Shown here: positions 53,728 through 63,256 of the stretch, one piece after another
How the letters are laid out: each line of letters starts with the position of its first letter
How positions within the stretch are numbered: the first letter of the stretch is position 1
Source: Pseudomonadales bacterium
GTDB lineage: Bacteria > Pseudomonadota > Gammaproteobacteria > Pseudomonadales > UBA7239
DNA: 64,000 bases
Direction: 5' to 3'
Assembly: GCA_028280345.1 (NCBI GenBank)
Contig: JANQLY010000005.1
Coordinates: 1-64,000 of the forward strand
Notes under the pieces: generated by a model
The model's input: the letters and a program-made list of their open reading frames with translations, nothing else
Told to the model about the DNA's origin: nothing
Databases searched by the model: none
Made by a program: the position numbers and the translations under genes

Positions 53728-56409
53728 ATGAAAAAGATAACCCTTTGCTTGTTAGCGTTGCTATTTCCGGTAATAGCGATGGCTACCCCGGTTGGTCCGA
53801 TGAACTACCAGGGGCGCTTGCTGGACAATAACGGTGTGCCCGTTACCGGATCCTACAATTTTAAACTCAAGGTCTATGATGCCCTGACTAATGGGGTGTT
53901 GAAGTATCAGGAAGATTTTAACGGTGTAACGGTTAATGATGGTGTTTATGCGATCAAACTGGGTAATGGCCCGAAAATTGCGGGCGATAGCGATTGGGAT
54001 GTCACTTTGTGGCAAACCAATCTTAACAACCTGTTTCTGGAAGTGGAGGTAAATGGTGAAGCGTTAACTCCTCGACATGAGCTGACGTCCGCTCCCCATG
54101 CCTATACTGCAACTCTCGCACTGGCACTTGGCGATAAATCCATTTCTGACTTTGACAATATCCTTGAAGGCATCTGTGTTTCGAGTGAGGGCCGCTGGCT
54201 GGCGGAGCTGGAAAAATGTGCCGGGGGTGATGTAGATCTGAGTAATCTTGACCCTTTAACATTGGCTGGCGTAACAGATTTTTCTGAACTAGAGTTTGAT
54301 GGTGCAAACTTTAGTAATGCTTCGTTTTATGTCAACGGCCAATATGAAAACGCCAATTTTCATGGCACAACCTTCAAAGATGTAACCTTTGATGCCACAG
54401 ATTTCACCAATACGGATTTGTCTTTTACAGTATTTGATGGCGTAACGATTAACAGCAATATCAATTTGAGTGGCGCTAATTTAACGGGTGCAGTGTTCAA
54501 GGACTTCGATGCGAGCAACCTTGATCTTAGTGGTGCGGCTATTGGTGGGTTGTCAGCAGGTAGGCTTACAGCTTGCCCTGCCTCTTTACCCTTTGACTGG
54601 ACTTGTCTGAGTTATCAGGATGGCCCAACCACCTATTATGCACTGGTTGGCCCGGGTGTTGATCTGTCTACGCGTACGCCGGCACTGACACAGCGCTACG
54701 GTGGTAATTATCTTTCTATTGAGGTATTTGCCGGACAAAATCTGGATGGTGCCAACTTTGATGGTGTTATTCTCGGCGCGAACTTCACCGGGACTATTCT
54801 TACCAATACCAACTTCTCTGGCGCGATGCTGGTGGATGCCTTGTTTGAGGCCGGTACGCAACTGGATAGTACCAACTTTACCAATTCGATTATGAGTTGG
54901 GTAGACTTCAAGAATGTGGATTTGACGGGCTTGTCTGGTTTTCCAACAAATTTTATTAATGCCGAACTATCCAATGTGAGCTTCTCTAATACCTTCCATG
55001 ACCAATATACAGACTGGACAGAAGCCAAACTGGACTCTGTAACGTTTACCGGTGTAGTAGGTACAGGCGGTTTTGGTTCCGCACATTTCGATTTTCTGGA
55101 CTCTCGTCTGAATAATGTAACATTTAAGGATTCGTCCCTGTCACTTTCGTTTCAGGATTCGCCACTCAATGATGTGACGTTTGAGAATCTTTTTTATGAT
55201 GGGCAAGTTTCCTTTGTTGCCTTCCTCGACCCGATTGATTCGCCGATGGAACTCAATGATGTGGCCTTTACCAATAACGTGTTTGTTGCTGGTGGTTATG
55301 ACTTCTCCGGGGTTATTTTGAGAAATGTGGTATTTAAAAACGAAGATTTAACACAGGCTTATTTTGATGGCAGTACACAACTGATTAATGTGGCGTTTCA
55401 GGGTGTAGACCTTTCCAATAACCCGACGTTTGGTGATGCCCAGCTGGAAGGCATTACTGACTGGAGTGGCTCAACATTGAACGGTATTAACTTCAATGGC
55501 CAGGATTTAACCGCTGTAAATTTCTCAGGCATTACTGCGCAGAGTGTTGATTTTAGTAGTGCCTATATGGACGGCGTTAATTTCTCCAATGCGGATTTAA
55601 GTTGGGCCAACCTGTCGGCCTTCAGCATGATTGATATTATCTGGCGTGGTGCAACAATTGATAATGCTTATATATCTTCCAATCTTGGTGGTACAAACTT
55701 TTCCGGCTTGAGTTCAGCAATAAACGTGAATTGGCAAGGCAGTCAGCTGCAAGATGCAGATTTTAGTGGTCTGGATTTGACGGGTTCCGTATTTAACAAT
55801 GTTTCTCTGGAAGGCGCTGATTTTGGTGGGGCGACGGTTGATAGTGTAACTTTTGACTATGCGAGTTTCGCTTTCGCAGACTTTAGCGGTGTTGATTTTA
55901 GTGCGGTAGGCAGCTTGACTGGCGTGGACTGGTTTCAGACTAACCTGAAAAACGCAAGTTTCTCAGGTATTAATGAAGGTGCTATCAATAATGTAATTTT
56001 TCGTGACATCTTTGATGCCACCAATGTCGACTTCAGTAATACCAATTACTCCGGGTTGCGTTTTGAATTCTCCAAACTGGCCAGTGCCAAATTTAACGGC
56101 TCTGGCCTCAACGCCAGTGATTTCTACAATGTTGATTTAAGTTCAGCAAATTTTTCAAGTAGCGACCTTAGTGGTGGGGTTTATTTCTTTGATTCAACGC
56201 TAACCAGCGCTAATTTTACCGGTGCTTTTGTGATGGGTGTTGAATTCCAGAATACGGATTTGGGCAGTGTTAATTTCACCAATGCTGATCTAAGTGGCGC
56301 AAATTTACAAGCTGCGAAGAGTTTAGCGGGTATTACCTGGACAGGAGCGACTTGCCCTGATGGTCAACTGGAGTCCATGGGTGTTCCCGGTTGTGAAGAT
56401 CAGTTGTAA
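53728..56409 (+). CDS. Secreted YQGRL-module protein with long pentapeptide repeats (copy 5)
   Basis: About 893 residues. Signal peptide (ends IAMA), then VGPMNYQGRLLDNNGVPVTG, VTVNDGVYAIKLG and TPRHELTSAPHAYTA. The linker is ICVSSEGRWLAELEKCAG. A long run of pentapeptide-type repeats follows (FDGANFSNASF, LSGANLTGAVF, FSNADLSWANLSA) with the central insertion LTACPASLPFDWTCLS and VGPGVDLS. It ends ATCPDG...GCEDQL. Repeats of this type fold as right-handed beta-helices. RBS AGGA. The largest family member in the window. Confidence 0.82.
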   Translation: MKKITLCLLALLFPVIAMATPVGPMNYQGRLLDNNGVPVTGSYNFKLKVYDALTNGVLKYQEDFNGVTVNDGVYAIKLGNGPKIAGDSDWDVTLWQTNLNNLFLEVEVNGEALTPRHELTSAPHAYTATLALALGDKSISDFDNILEGICVSSEGRWLAELEKCAGGDVDLSNLDPLTLAGVTDFSELEFDGANFSNASFYVNGQYENANFHGTTFKDVTFDATDFTNTDLSFTVFDGVTINSNINLSGANLTGAVFKDFDASNLDLSGAAIGGLSAGRLTACPASLPFDWTCLSYQDGPTTYYALVGPGVDLSTRTPALTQRYGGNYLSIEVFAGQNLDGANFDGVILGANFTGTILTNTNFSGAMLVDALFEAGTQLDSTNFTNSIMSWVDFKNVDLTGLSGFPTNFINAELSNVSFSNTFHDQYTDWTEAKLDSVTFTGVVGTGGFGSAHFDFLDSRLNNVTFKDSSLSLSFQDSPLNDVTFENLFYDGQVSFVAFLDPIDSPMELNDVAFTNNVFVAGGYDFSGVILRNVVFKNEDLTQAYFDGSTQLINVAFQGVDLSNNPTFGDAQLEGITDWSGSTLNGINFNGQDLTAVNFSGITAQSVDFSSAYMDGVNFSNADLSWANLSAFSMIDIIWRGATIDNAYISSNLGGTNFSGLSSAINVNWQGSQLQDADFSGLDLTGSVFNNVSLEGADFGGATVDSVTFDYASFAFADFSGVDFSAVGSLTGVDWFQTNLKNASFSGINEGAINNVIFRDIFDATNVDFSNTNYSGLRFEFSKLASAKFNGSGLNASDFYNVDLSSANFSSSDLSGGVYFFDSTLTSANFTGAFVMGVEFQNTDLGSVNFTNADLSGANLQAAKSLAGITWTGATCPDGQLESMGVPGCEDQL

Positions 56410-56421
56410 GGTCACTCGATA

Positions 56422-56928
56422 TTATTGTTTGGCCCCGGCATTGTCCGGGGCTTTTATTTTGGGGCGCAGTTGAATCGCTTTGCCGAGGATATTCTCTTTC
56501 TTGATAAGACCGAAACTACTGCTATCCATGCTGTTGCTGTAGTTATCACCGAGTAATAAATAATGCCCCTCAGGGATAATCCACCGGTACGTTTTTAGCT
56601 GTTTCAGTGTGTTAGCCCAGACGGGTGGGTTAATAAGTATAAGAAATACATCGTTCACGTAAAGTTTATTGTTTTTATCGAGATGTAGTTTGTCACCGGG
56701 AATTGCAACTACTCGTTTAATCATAGAGATTCGGGATTCGTGTTGCATAGTGACAATATCGTTTCGTGCAACAGCATGATACTGATAATACTGCTCATCA
56801 ACTAGTATTTGCATACCGGTATAGAAAGTGGGCTCCATCGACTGGCCAACGACCATGATCCAGCGTTGTTCTGCATGGCAGGGCCACACAAAGCACAACA
56901 ACAGCCATAACAAAGAAATCCTATGCAT
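56422..56928 (-). CDS. Signal peptidase I-like protein
   Basis: About 168 residues, S26 family. The serine is in VVGQSMEPTF, the general-base Lys in SMIKRVVAIPGD and the late box in LLLGDNYSNSMDSSSFG. It has only one N-terminal hydrophobic segment. Size is much less than a housekeeping LepB, so it probably acts on specific substrates of the sortase module. The ATG at 56928 overlaps the end of the kinase gene by eight bases. A plus-strand terminator (56432-56460) lies within its 3' end. Confidence 0.82.
   Translation of the reverse strand: MHRISLLWLLLCFVWPCHAEQRWIMVVGQSMEPTFYTGMQILVDEQYYQYHAVARNDIVTMQHESRISMIKRVVAIPGDKLHLDKNNKLYVNDVFLILINPPVWANTLKQLKTYRWIIPEGHYLLLGDNYSNSMDSSSFGLIKKENILGKAIQLRPKIKAPDNAGAKQ
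56432..56460 (+). terminator. Rho-independent terminator of the long YQGRL gene
   Basis: GCCCCGG, CATTGT, CCGGGGC then TTTTATTTT. It overlaps the last codons of the convergent signal peptidase-like gene. Confidence 0.85.
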
Positions 56929-58960
56929 GATCTGCAGCCGGTAAAGTAATAATAAAGCACACGCCGCTGCTGTCGGCGAGATTACTGGCTTTGATATGGC
57001 CACGGTGATACTCCACAATCAAGCGCACAATATGCAGGCCAAGTCCGAGATGGGTGCTATTATCCCCGGTGTCTTTTTCGCGCATCGACACCATATTGTC
57101 GAATAACTGATGGGCCATTTTTTCCGGTAGTAGTGGGCCTTCATTGCTGATACGAATTTCAACAAATTTATCAGTGACGTTATAGTCCAGTTGAATGCGC
57201 CCCTGTGGTGGACAAAAGTCTGCGGCATTATCAAACAGTTTGTCGAGCATTTGCACCAGAAGTTCAGGTACGGCGTAAATCGTTGCTGCTTTTTCAGGAC
57301 AATTAAACAGGATGTGATGACTGGTGTAGACGTCTTGGTAAGCCCGGGTAATATCGTCAAGCATAGGTTGTGGATCAAACAGCTCTAGCTCCGCGCTTTG
57401 AATACTCTCCTCTACGCGGCTTGCCTCGCTCATAGCCGAGAGAATATGACTCAAGCGCGCTGCACCTTCTTTTGCGCGCTGGTGATAGGTTTGACTGTTG
57501 TCATCCAGATGTTGTTGTTCGAGGTTGTCGAGAGAAGAATGAACAATGGCAAGTGGTGTGCGCAATTCATGGGATAGCTTGCGTGAAAGCGTGCGCAAGT
57601 ATTCTGTATATTCGCGAATGCGTGAAAGTAGTTCATTGTAACTACGCGTTAAGTCACCGATTTCATCCTTCATATTACTACTTGGAAAAGTGTCACTGAT
57701 CGTGCCATCTTCCTCCAGAATATTTTCAGCTGCACGGCTTAGACGGCGTACACGCCAGGATAACCAGCTCGCATAGCCGAGCAGGCCGATGCCGGTAACA
57801 CCGAGAGAAACAAGGCTATATAACAACAAGCGGTTAAATGCGCTGTCAGTGAGAGCGAGAAACTGCTCGCTACTCTGCTCGGCAACAATTGTAGCGATGA
57901 CGCCTTGATCCGCAGTAACTGGCGCCGCCACGCTGAGAATACTTTGATTGGAGAAATCGGGGTGCTGGTACCAATAGCCCGTAGTCTGGCTTTGTAAGGC
58001 GGCATTTACTTCACTGCGGGTCAGTTTGCCTGGTTTTTCATCAGGTATAGATTCGCTTAACTGCGTTTTTAAAATGGCGCGATAGAGAGTTTGTACCAGC
58101 CAGTGTACTTCAGTGCTTTGCTGTTTGTTGATAGAGCCTATATTAGCCAGTTGCCATTGCTGTGAATCTGTAAGAGTGAGGCGTAAACCGGGCTTATCAA
58201 AAATAGCGAGTTTTTCCTGTAATGGTTTCGGCGGGTAAATCATCCATGGAGGCAATGTGGTTTGTGGTGTTGCATTACCGAGCCAGCGTTCACTCTGATC
58301 ATTGTGTTTGTCAATCACATAAAAACCCAGACGTCCTTTAGCGAGAGACAGGGGTAGGGAAAGCTCCACATTGTAACCTTCGGCGCTATCCTGCCATTGA
58401 CCCTTGATAGCGGGTTCCTCTTTTGCATAGTCGCGACTTTTCAGATAATGGGCAGACAAGCTGCCCGGTGCAGAGGTTGCCAGTACAAAATGACGACCTT
58501 TTGCATTGACAAGCACGATGCGGTCGCCGTTGCCAAGAATCGAGCGGGAAGGATTGTGGTAAACAATATTGTTATCCCGAACTTCAAAGAACAGATATAG
58601 CGTATCCTGGTATAAAGCACTGCGATAGCTGACTTGGAAGGGGTCGTTATCGTCACCCATTTTTTGTAGAGGTATGGAAAGCCACTCGTTGTTATAGCCG
58701 TCAACGATAATGGGAATATCTGTCGTATGAAAATACAGGTTATCGTGATTCTGACTGCCATCCAGCATTCTTTCCGGGTAGGGATAGATCAACTGTTCGT
58801 CTGTGGCCATTGCTGTGGCAATCGCTTCGGCTGTTGCCGCAAGAGATTGCGATTGCCCCGCGCGTAGTGCGCTTTCAATTTCACGGATATATTGGCAGCC
58901 GGCCCATGGCAGGCTTAGCAGTAACAGGCTGACAAAGAGTAACTGGCGTTGCAGTCTCAT
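56921..58960 (-). CDS. pdsS: Dedicated sortase system histidine kinase
   Basis: 679 residues. One membrane helix at the N-terminus, a large periplasmic part that begins with a CBM9-like beta-sandwich (VDGYNNEWLSIPLQ ... LYLFFEVRDNNI), a second helix near 375-400, a HAMP-like linker, and a kinase core: His in LSHELRTPLAIV, N-box DKLFDNAADFCP and G-box HLGLGLHIVR. The CBM9-like sensor and linkage to a response regulator, VWA substrate and sortase match the known proteobacterial dedicated sortase system. The next gene toward the response regulator is 6 bases away. Confidence 0.87.
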   Translation of the reverse strand: MRLQRQLLFVSLLLLSLPWAGCQYIREIESALRAGQSQSLAATAEAIATAMATDEQLIYPYPERMLDGSQNHDNLYFHTTDIPIIVDGYNNEWLSIPLQKMGDDNDPFQVSYRSALYQDTLYLFFEVRDNNIVYHNPSRSILGNGDRIVLVNAKGRHFVLATSAPGSLSAHYLKSRDYAKEEPAIKGQWQDSAEGYNVELSLPLSLAKGRLGFYVIDKHNDQSERWLGNATPQTTLPPWMIYPPKPLQEKLAIFDKPGLRLTLTDSQQWQLANIGSINKQQSTEVHWLVQTLYRAILKTQLSESIPDEKPGKLTRSEVNAALQSQTTGYWYQHPDFSNQSILSVAAPVTADQGVIATIVAEQSSEQFLALTDSAFNRLLLYSLVSLGVTGIGLLGYASWLSWRVRRLSRAAENILEEDGTISDTFPSSNMKDEIGDLTRSYNELLSRIREYTEYLRTLSRKLSHELRTPLAIVHSSLDNLEQQHLDDNSQTYHQRAKEGAARLSHILSAMSEASRVEESIQSAELELFDPQPMLDDITRAYQDVYTSHHILFNCPEKAATIYAVPELLVQMLDKLFDNAADFCPPQGRIQLDYNVTDKFVEIRISNEGPLLPEKMAHQLFDNMVSMREKDTGDNSTHLGLGLHIVRLIVEYHRGHIKASNLADSSGVCFIITLPAADHA

Positions 58961-58966
58961 GACAGA

Positions 58967-59659
58967 TCAGGAAGATTTCCAGCGATAACCCATACCATAA
59001 GCGGTTTCAATCGCATCGAAGCTGTCATCAACGGCAAGAAACTTCTTGCGCAGACGTTTAATATGAGAAGTAATCGTGTTGTCATCAAGTACCACGTTTG
59101 CGGCATCCATAAGCTGCTGGCGATTTTTCACATGTCCCGGGTGTAAACACAGGGCATGAATAATCCAGAACTCGGTGACCGTTAGGTCGACAAGTTGATC
59201 GTTCCAGTTAACCGTCATGCGCTCCCGATTAAGAGAAAGCTTGCCGCGCTCAATCACGTCATCGGCCTGACTTGGTTTTTGTAGAGCTTCGACGCGGCGA
59301 AACAAAGCCACAATGCGCGCCATCATATGGGCCTGACTGATATCCTTGGTGAGATAATCATCAGCGCCGAGACGCAGGCCTGAAATAACGTCGAGTTCAC
59401 TGTCGCGGGCAGTGAGAAAGACAATTGGCAGTTCAGGAGCGCGACTGCGTAAGTCACGGCATAAATCAAAGCCACCTTCAACTTCATCGCCGAGCCCTAC
59501 GTCGATAATCGCCAGGTTTGGCAAGGTTTGCTGGAAAGCTTCAAAGGCCGAGACCCGGTCGTGGTAGACACTGACACTGTAACCCTGCTTTTCAAAGGCG
59601 TCGCGATAGTTCTCAGCGATGGTCTTTTCATCTTCGACGATGGCGATATGGCGGCCCAT
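58967..59659 (-). CDS. pdsR: Dedicated sortase system response regulator
   Basis: 230 residues of OmpR type. Receiver domain: acidic pocket IVEDEKTIAENY, phospho-Asp in NLAIIDVGLGDE and Lys in DDYLTKD. The C-terminal winged helix starts near 140 (LTVTEFWIIHALCLHPG) and ends AYGMGYRWKSS. Transcribed with the kinase (6-base gap) and divergent from the VWA substrate, so it may regulate that gene from the intergenic region 59660-59851. Confidence 0.89.
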   Translation of the reverse strand: MGRHIAIVEDEKTIAENYRDAFEKQGYSVSVYHDRVSAFEAFQQTLPNLAIIDVGLGDEVEGGFDLCRDLRSRAPELPIVFLTARDSELDVISGLRLGADDYLTKDISQAHMMARIVALFRRVEALQKPSQADDVIERGKLSLNRERMTVNWNDQLVDLTVTEFWIIHALCLHPGHVKNRQQLMDAANVVLDDNTITSHIKRLRKKFLAVDDSFDAIETAYGMGYRWKSS

Positions 59660-59851
59660 ATGATGTCTGTTCCATTATTGTCCTTCAGCTTGGGGCTATT
59701 TTACGCAACATCGCCACAGAAAAAAGGCCTTGCCACAATTCGCCACAATTGCTCATGGGTTTGCCATATCTGCGCCACGGCTTTGCCCTGTCCGACCGCT
59801 TTAATAAAGCCTGTTAGAACGACTCACGCCGCAAACTCGGGAGGGCAAACC

Positions 59852-62053
59852 ATGTTCAGAAGATCACGTATTCCAAGAGACCTGATTCTGGAAGACTGCG
59901 ACCACAGTCAGGGTCATACACACCGTTTTTGGCCCATTGTAGTGCTGACCATTCTTATGGGCGGCTGTTTGTTATTCCTGTTGCTCATGGCCTATGAGCA
60001 GGCCTATGCCGAGCCACACCTTGAAACAGAGCAAGGAGACACGCTGACACTCGACAATGTAGAGGCAGGTCAACTGCTATTTAAAACCGATACCGGCGGA
60101 CGTTATAAACCTGCATTAATTCTGGAAAGCCGTGCTCACTTTAGCATTAGCGGCATGATAAGCCATGTCTCACTCCAGCAATCGTTTCGCAATGACAGTA
60201 CAGACTGGGTTGAGGGAATCTATGTGTTTCCTCTGCCGGAAGATGCCGCTGTGAACAAAATGCGCATGAAAATCGGTGAACGCATTATTGAAGGTAAGAT
60301 TCACGAGAAAAAACAGGCGAAGAAGATTTATCAGGCGGCGAAACAGGCAGGCAAGAAAGCCAGCCTGGTGGAGCAGGAGCGACCGAATATGTTTACTAAC
60401 TCGGTCGCTAATATCGGCCCGGGTGAAACCGTTGTCGTGGAAATTGAATACTTGCAAACCATTGCCTATGACAGAGGGCACTTTAGCTTGCGTTTTCCGA
60501 TGACGATTACACCACGCTATATTCCGGGACAACCATTGCCTGTGGACAGTGTTGAAGAACAACCGCTTGTTGTGGATGCGGGCATGGGTTGGGCGGTTAA
60601 TACCGATCAAGTGCCTGATGCAAGCCGCATCACACCGCATCTGAATCCGCAGATGGCAACGAGCCAGCAAAAAATTAACCCGATTACGATTACTGCGGAG
60701 CTGGATGCCGGTTTGCCCCTGAATAGTGTTGATAGTGCCTATCACGACATTGTGATGTCCCGAGATGAAAACCGTTACGGTATCAAGCTGGTGGGTGGGA
60801 GTGTGTCCATGGAGCAGGACTTTGTTTTGACTTGGCAGCCGGTAACTGGCAGTGAGCCGCAGGCGGCAATTTTTAATGAAGATGTGGATGGTAAACATTA
60901 CAGCCTTGTCATGGTGTTGCCTCCGCAGCAAACGAATACAGCGCAACTGTTGCCACGTGAAATGATTTTTATCATTGATACTTCCGGTTCTATGTCTGGA
61001 GTGTCAATTGAGCAGGCAAAACAAAGTGTGTTGATGGCGCTTGATCGGTTAAGCCCTCAGGATCGTTTTAACATTATCGAATTTAACTCCTATACCGATG
61101 TGAAGTTTTCACAGTCTGTTTATGCGACAGCAGATAACCTCAATCAGGCGCGAAAAATAGTTTCGTCCTTGAAGGCCAATGGTGGTACAGAAATGTATTC
61201 CGCGTTGGAGGCTGCTTTCAAAGGGTCAGTGGATGAAAACTTCCTGCGCCAGATTATTTTTATTACGGATGGTGCTGTGGGTAACGAAGAAGCACTGTTT
61301 GAACTGATTGATAAAAAACTCGATAAAAATCGCCTGTTTACCGTCGGCATTGGTTCCGCGCCCAACTCTTTTTTCATGCGTAAGGCAGCGCAATTTGGTC
61401 GCGGCACATTTACCTATATCGGCAGTGTCAATGAAGTACGGGAAAAAATGTCAGCACTATTTAACAAACTCGAAAGCCCGGTAGCAAGTAACTTGCAGGT
61501 TGACTGGCCCGCTGGTTATCAGGTTGAAGCCTATCCGCAGCCACTACCGGACCTCTACCGCGGAGAACCGGTGTTGCTCAGTGCAAGACACAGTGGTGAG
61601 GTGTTGCAAGGTGATATAGAAATTAGTGGTAAAACCGCCGCACAGCATTGGCAGAAAACGCTGACAGTAAAACAGTCAAATAATCATAAAGGTGTTTCCA
61701 CACTTTGGGCGCGCAACAAAATTGCCAGTTTGCTGGATGAGAAGGTGACTGGAAGAGATGAGAAGTTGGTGCGTGATGATGTTCTTGCGGTGGCGTTAAC
61801 ACACCAGCTGGTTAGCCCCTACACAAGCTTTGTTGCAGTTGAGAAAACACCGAGTCGCCCCCTCAATGAAAAGCTTGATAGCAAAGCAGTAGTCAATGCA
61901 CGACCGAAAGGGCAAAGTCCCCAGACCTACGCCTACCCGCAAACTGCAACACGAGCGACACGCAGTCTGGTCTTTGGTCTGATGTTGCTTCTTATGGCCT
62001 GGATTTTCCGTGCGAGCCTGCGCGAGGAAGAGAAATATGGCTTGGTTACCTGA
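59852..62053 (+). CDS. VIT and VWA domain sortase target protein
   Basis: About 733 residues. A hydrophobic helix near 27-47, a VIT domain (about 60-200: SISGMISHVSLQQSFRND, GIYVFPLPEDAAVNKM) and a VWA domain from about 371 with MIDAS site IIDTSGSMSG. The C-terminal sorting signal is YPQTAT (near 693), then a helix and basic tail RASLRE. This is the single cell-surface substrate known for the dedicated sortase system. The ATG at 59852 has GGGAGGG upstream. A longer frame to 59528 is not likely. Confidence 0.88.
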   Translation: MFRRSRIPRDLILEDCDHSQGHTHRFWPIVVLTILMGGCLLFLLLMAYEQAYAEPHLETEQGDTLTLDNVEAGQLLFKTDTGGRYKPALILESRAHFSISGMISHVSLQQSFRNDSTDWVEGIYVFPLPEDAAVNKMRMKIGERIIEGKIHEKKQAKKIYQAAKQAGKKASLVEQERPNMFTNSVANIGPGETVVVEIEYLQTIAYDRGHFSLRFPMTITPRYIPGQPLPVDSVEEQPLVVDAGMGWAVNTDQVPDASRITPHLNPQMATSQQKINPITITAELDAGLPLNSVDSAYHDIVMSRDENRYGIKLVGGSVSMEQDFVLTWQPVTGSEPQAAIFNEDVDGKHYSLVMVLPPQQTNTAQLLPREMIFIIDTSGSMSGVSIEQAKQSVLMALDRLSPQDRFNIIEFNSYTDVKFSQSVYATADNLNQARKIVSSLKANGGTEMYSALEAAFKGSVDENFLRQIIFITDGAVGNEEALFELIDKKLDKNRLFTVGIGSAPNSFFMRKAAQFGRGTFTYIGSVNEVREKMSALFNKLESPVASNLQVDWPAGYQVEAYPQPLPDLYRGEPVLLSARHSGEVLQGDIEISGKTAAQHWQKTLTVKQSNNHKGVSTLWARNKIASLLDEKVTGRDEKLVRDDVLAVALTHQLVSPYTSFVAVEKTPSRPLNEKLDSKAVVNARPKGQSPQTYAYPQTATRATRSLVFGLMLLLMAWIFRASLREEEKYGLVT

Positions 62054-62699
62054 ACTTGCGCAAGGACACAGAGCGCGACGCCTGATACTGGCGCTACTGC
62101 TCGCTCTGGCCGGTTGGCAATTATTTGACGCAGTCTGGATACACGCCAAGGCACAACTTGCGCAATATCTTATCCGTGATGCCTGGCTGGAAGCACATCG
62201 GGAAGGCTATCCGGTGAAACCCTGGGGCTGGGCTGATATGTGGCCAGTGGCGAGATTGCAAATGCCGGAACAACAGGTAGACCTCTATGTTCTCGACGGC
62301 GCCCATGGAAGTGCGCTGGCCTTCGGCCCCGGGTATGTACACGGTAGTGCAATACCCGGGGATCTCTCAAATGCATGGAAAACAAGCATTGTAAGCGGAC
62401 ATCGCGATACTCATTTTCGCTTTCTGCGCGATATAGAGCTTGCAGATGAGTTATTCGTCACCGCAAGCAACACAGAAACACTAACCTATGAAGTTACAAA
62501 TATTGAGATTGTAAACAGCCTGACAGAGCCACTACAGGTGGATCAACAACAGGCGCAACTGATACTAGTCACTTGCTACCCGTTTGATGCTGTGCAGGCG
62601 GGTGGGCCAATGCGTTATGTGGTCACGGCAAAACCGAAACCACCTCAACCAATAGCAGGAGTACAACACAATGATGATAGAAACTCTGACACTTTATAA
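62037..62699 (+). CDS. Class GN sortase
   Basis: About 220 residues. One N-terminal helix, then the sortase barrel with catalytic His in SIVSGHRDTHFRFL (about 120), Cys in LILVTCYPFDAV (about 180) and Arg in GGPMRYVVTA. It cuts the sorting signal of the neighbouring VWA protein. The ATG at 62037 has GAGGAAG upstream and overlaps the VWA gene by 17 bases, so expression is coupled. Confidence 0.9.
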   Translation: MAWLPELAQGHRARRLILALLLALAGWQLFDAVWIHAKAQLAQYLIRDAWLEAHREGYPVKPWGWADMWPVARLQMPEQQVDLYVLDGAHGSALAFGPGYVHGSAIPGDLSNAWKTSIVSGHRDTHFRFLRDIELADELFVTASNTETLTYEVTNIEIVNSLTEPLQVDQQQAQLILVTCYPFDAVQAGGPMRYVVTAKPKPPQPIAGVQHNDDRNSDTL

Positions 62700-63075
62700 G
62701 CCGTTAACACCGATACAACTGGCTGCGGTCATTGAATCAGGGTGGCGTAGTTTTTCCCTTGATCACCCAAGCCAAAAAAATTTCTATTTAAAAGTTAACA
62801 AAAACTATGCTGACCTTGTGGCAAAAATGTGGAGTGCGCCAAAGTACTCGGCAGGTTATGTGGCCGAGCTTGAGATTGAGCAGCATTTTATTGAGCAATA
62901 CGAATTGCAGTCGATTGCCTATGATGATCAGAGCGAGTACAGGATACCGGTGGAAGACCTTAACAAACTCAATCAGCATATAATCGGTTTGATTGATGTG
63001 ATATCAGCTTTTCACTTCGATATATTTCAACACAATAATACTTTTATCGAGCAAAATACCTGGAGCTTTCACTAG
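62671..63075 (+). CDS. Small conserved protein, ADP-ribosylation/crystallin J1-annotated type
   Basis: 134 residues, soluble. The pattern TLYKPLTPIQLAAVIESGW, FYLKVNKNYADLVA and YVAELEIEQHFIEQYELQSI matches a small family that databases often label ADP-ribosylation/crystallin J1 without evidence. A PVEDLNKLNQHI segment ends the core. The two ATG at 62671 and 62674 are preceded by AGGAG. It overlaps the sortase end by 29 bases, suggesting coupling, but a sortase-related role is uncertain. Confidence 0.7.
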   Translation: MMIETLTLYKPLTPIQLAAVIESGWRSFSLDHPSQKNFYLKVNKNYADLVAKMWSAPKYSAGYVAELEIEQHFIEQYELQSIAYDDQSEYRIPVEDLNKLNQHIIGLIDVISAFHFDIFQHNNTFIEQNTWSFH

Positions 63076-63256
63076 TTGTTTTTGATGGCAGAAATTTGTT
63101 AAAAGTCATGTTATCTGCTCGCCAGGCGTAATAAATTACCCGCGCCACCAAACTCCTGACAATTTCCGGTGTCTATTTTGCAACGGGTTTAATAGAATAT
63201 GCAGCACTCATGTCGGTGGCAGTTCGACAGTGTAGATATAAAAGCGGGAAAGAACT

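Noticed and set aside
59528..59851. 108-codon extension upstream of the VWA sortase target
   Set aside because: It overlaps the response regulator gene on the other strand. The ATG at 59852 has a strong ribosome site and the normal protein start.
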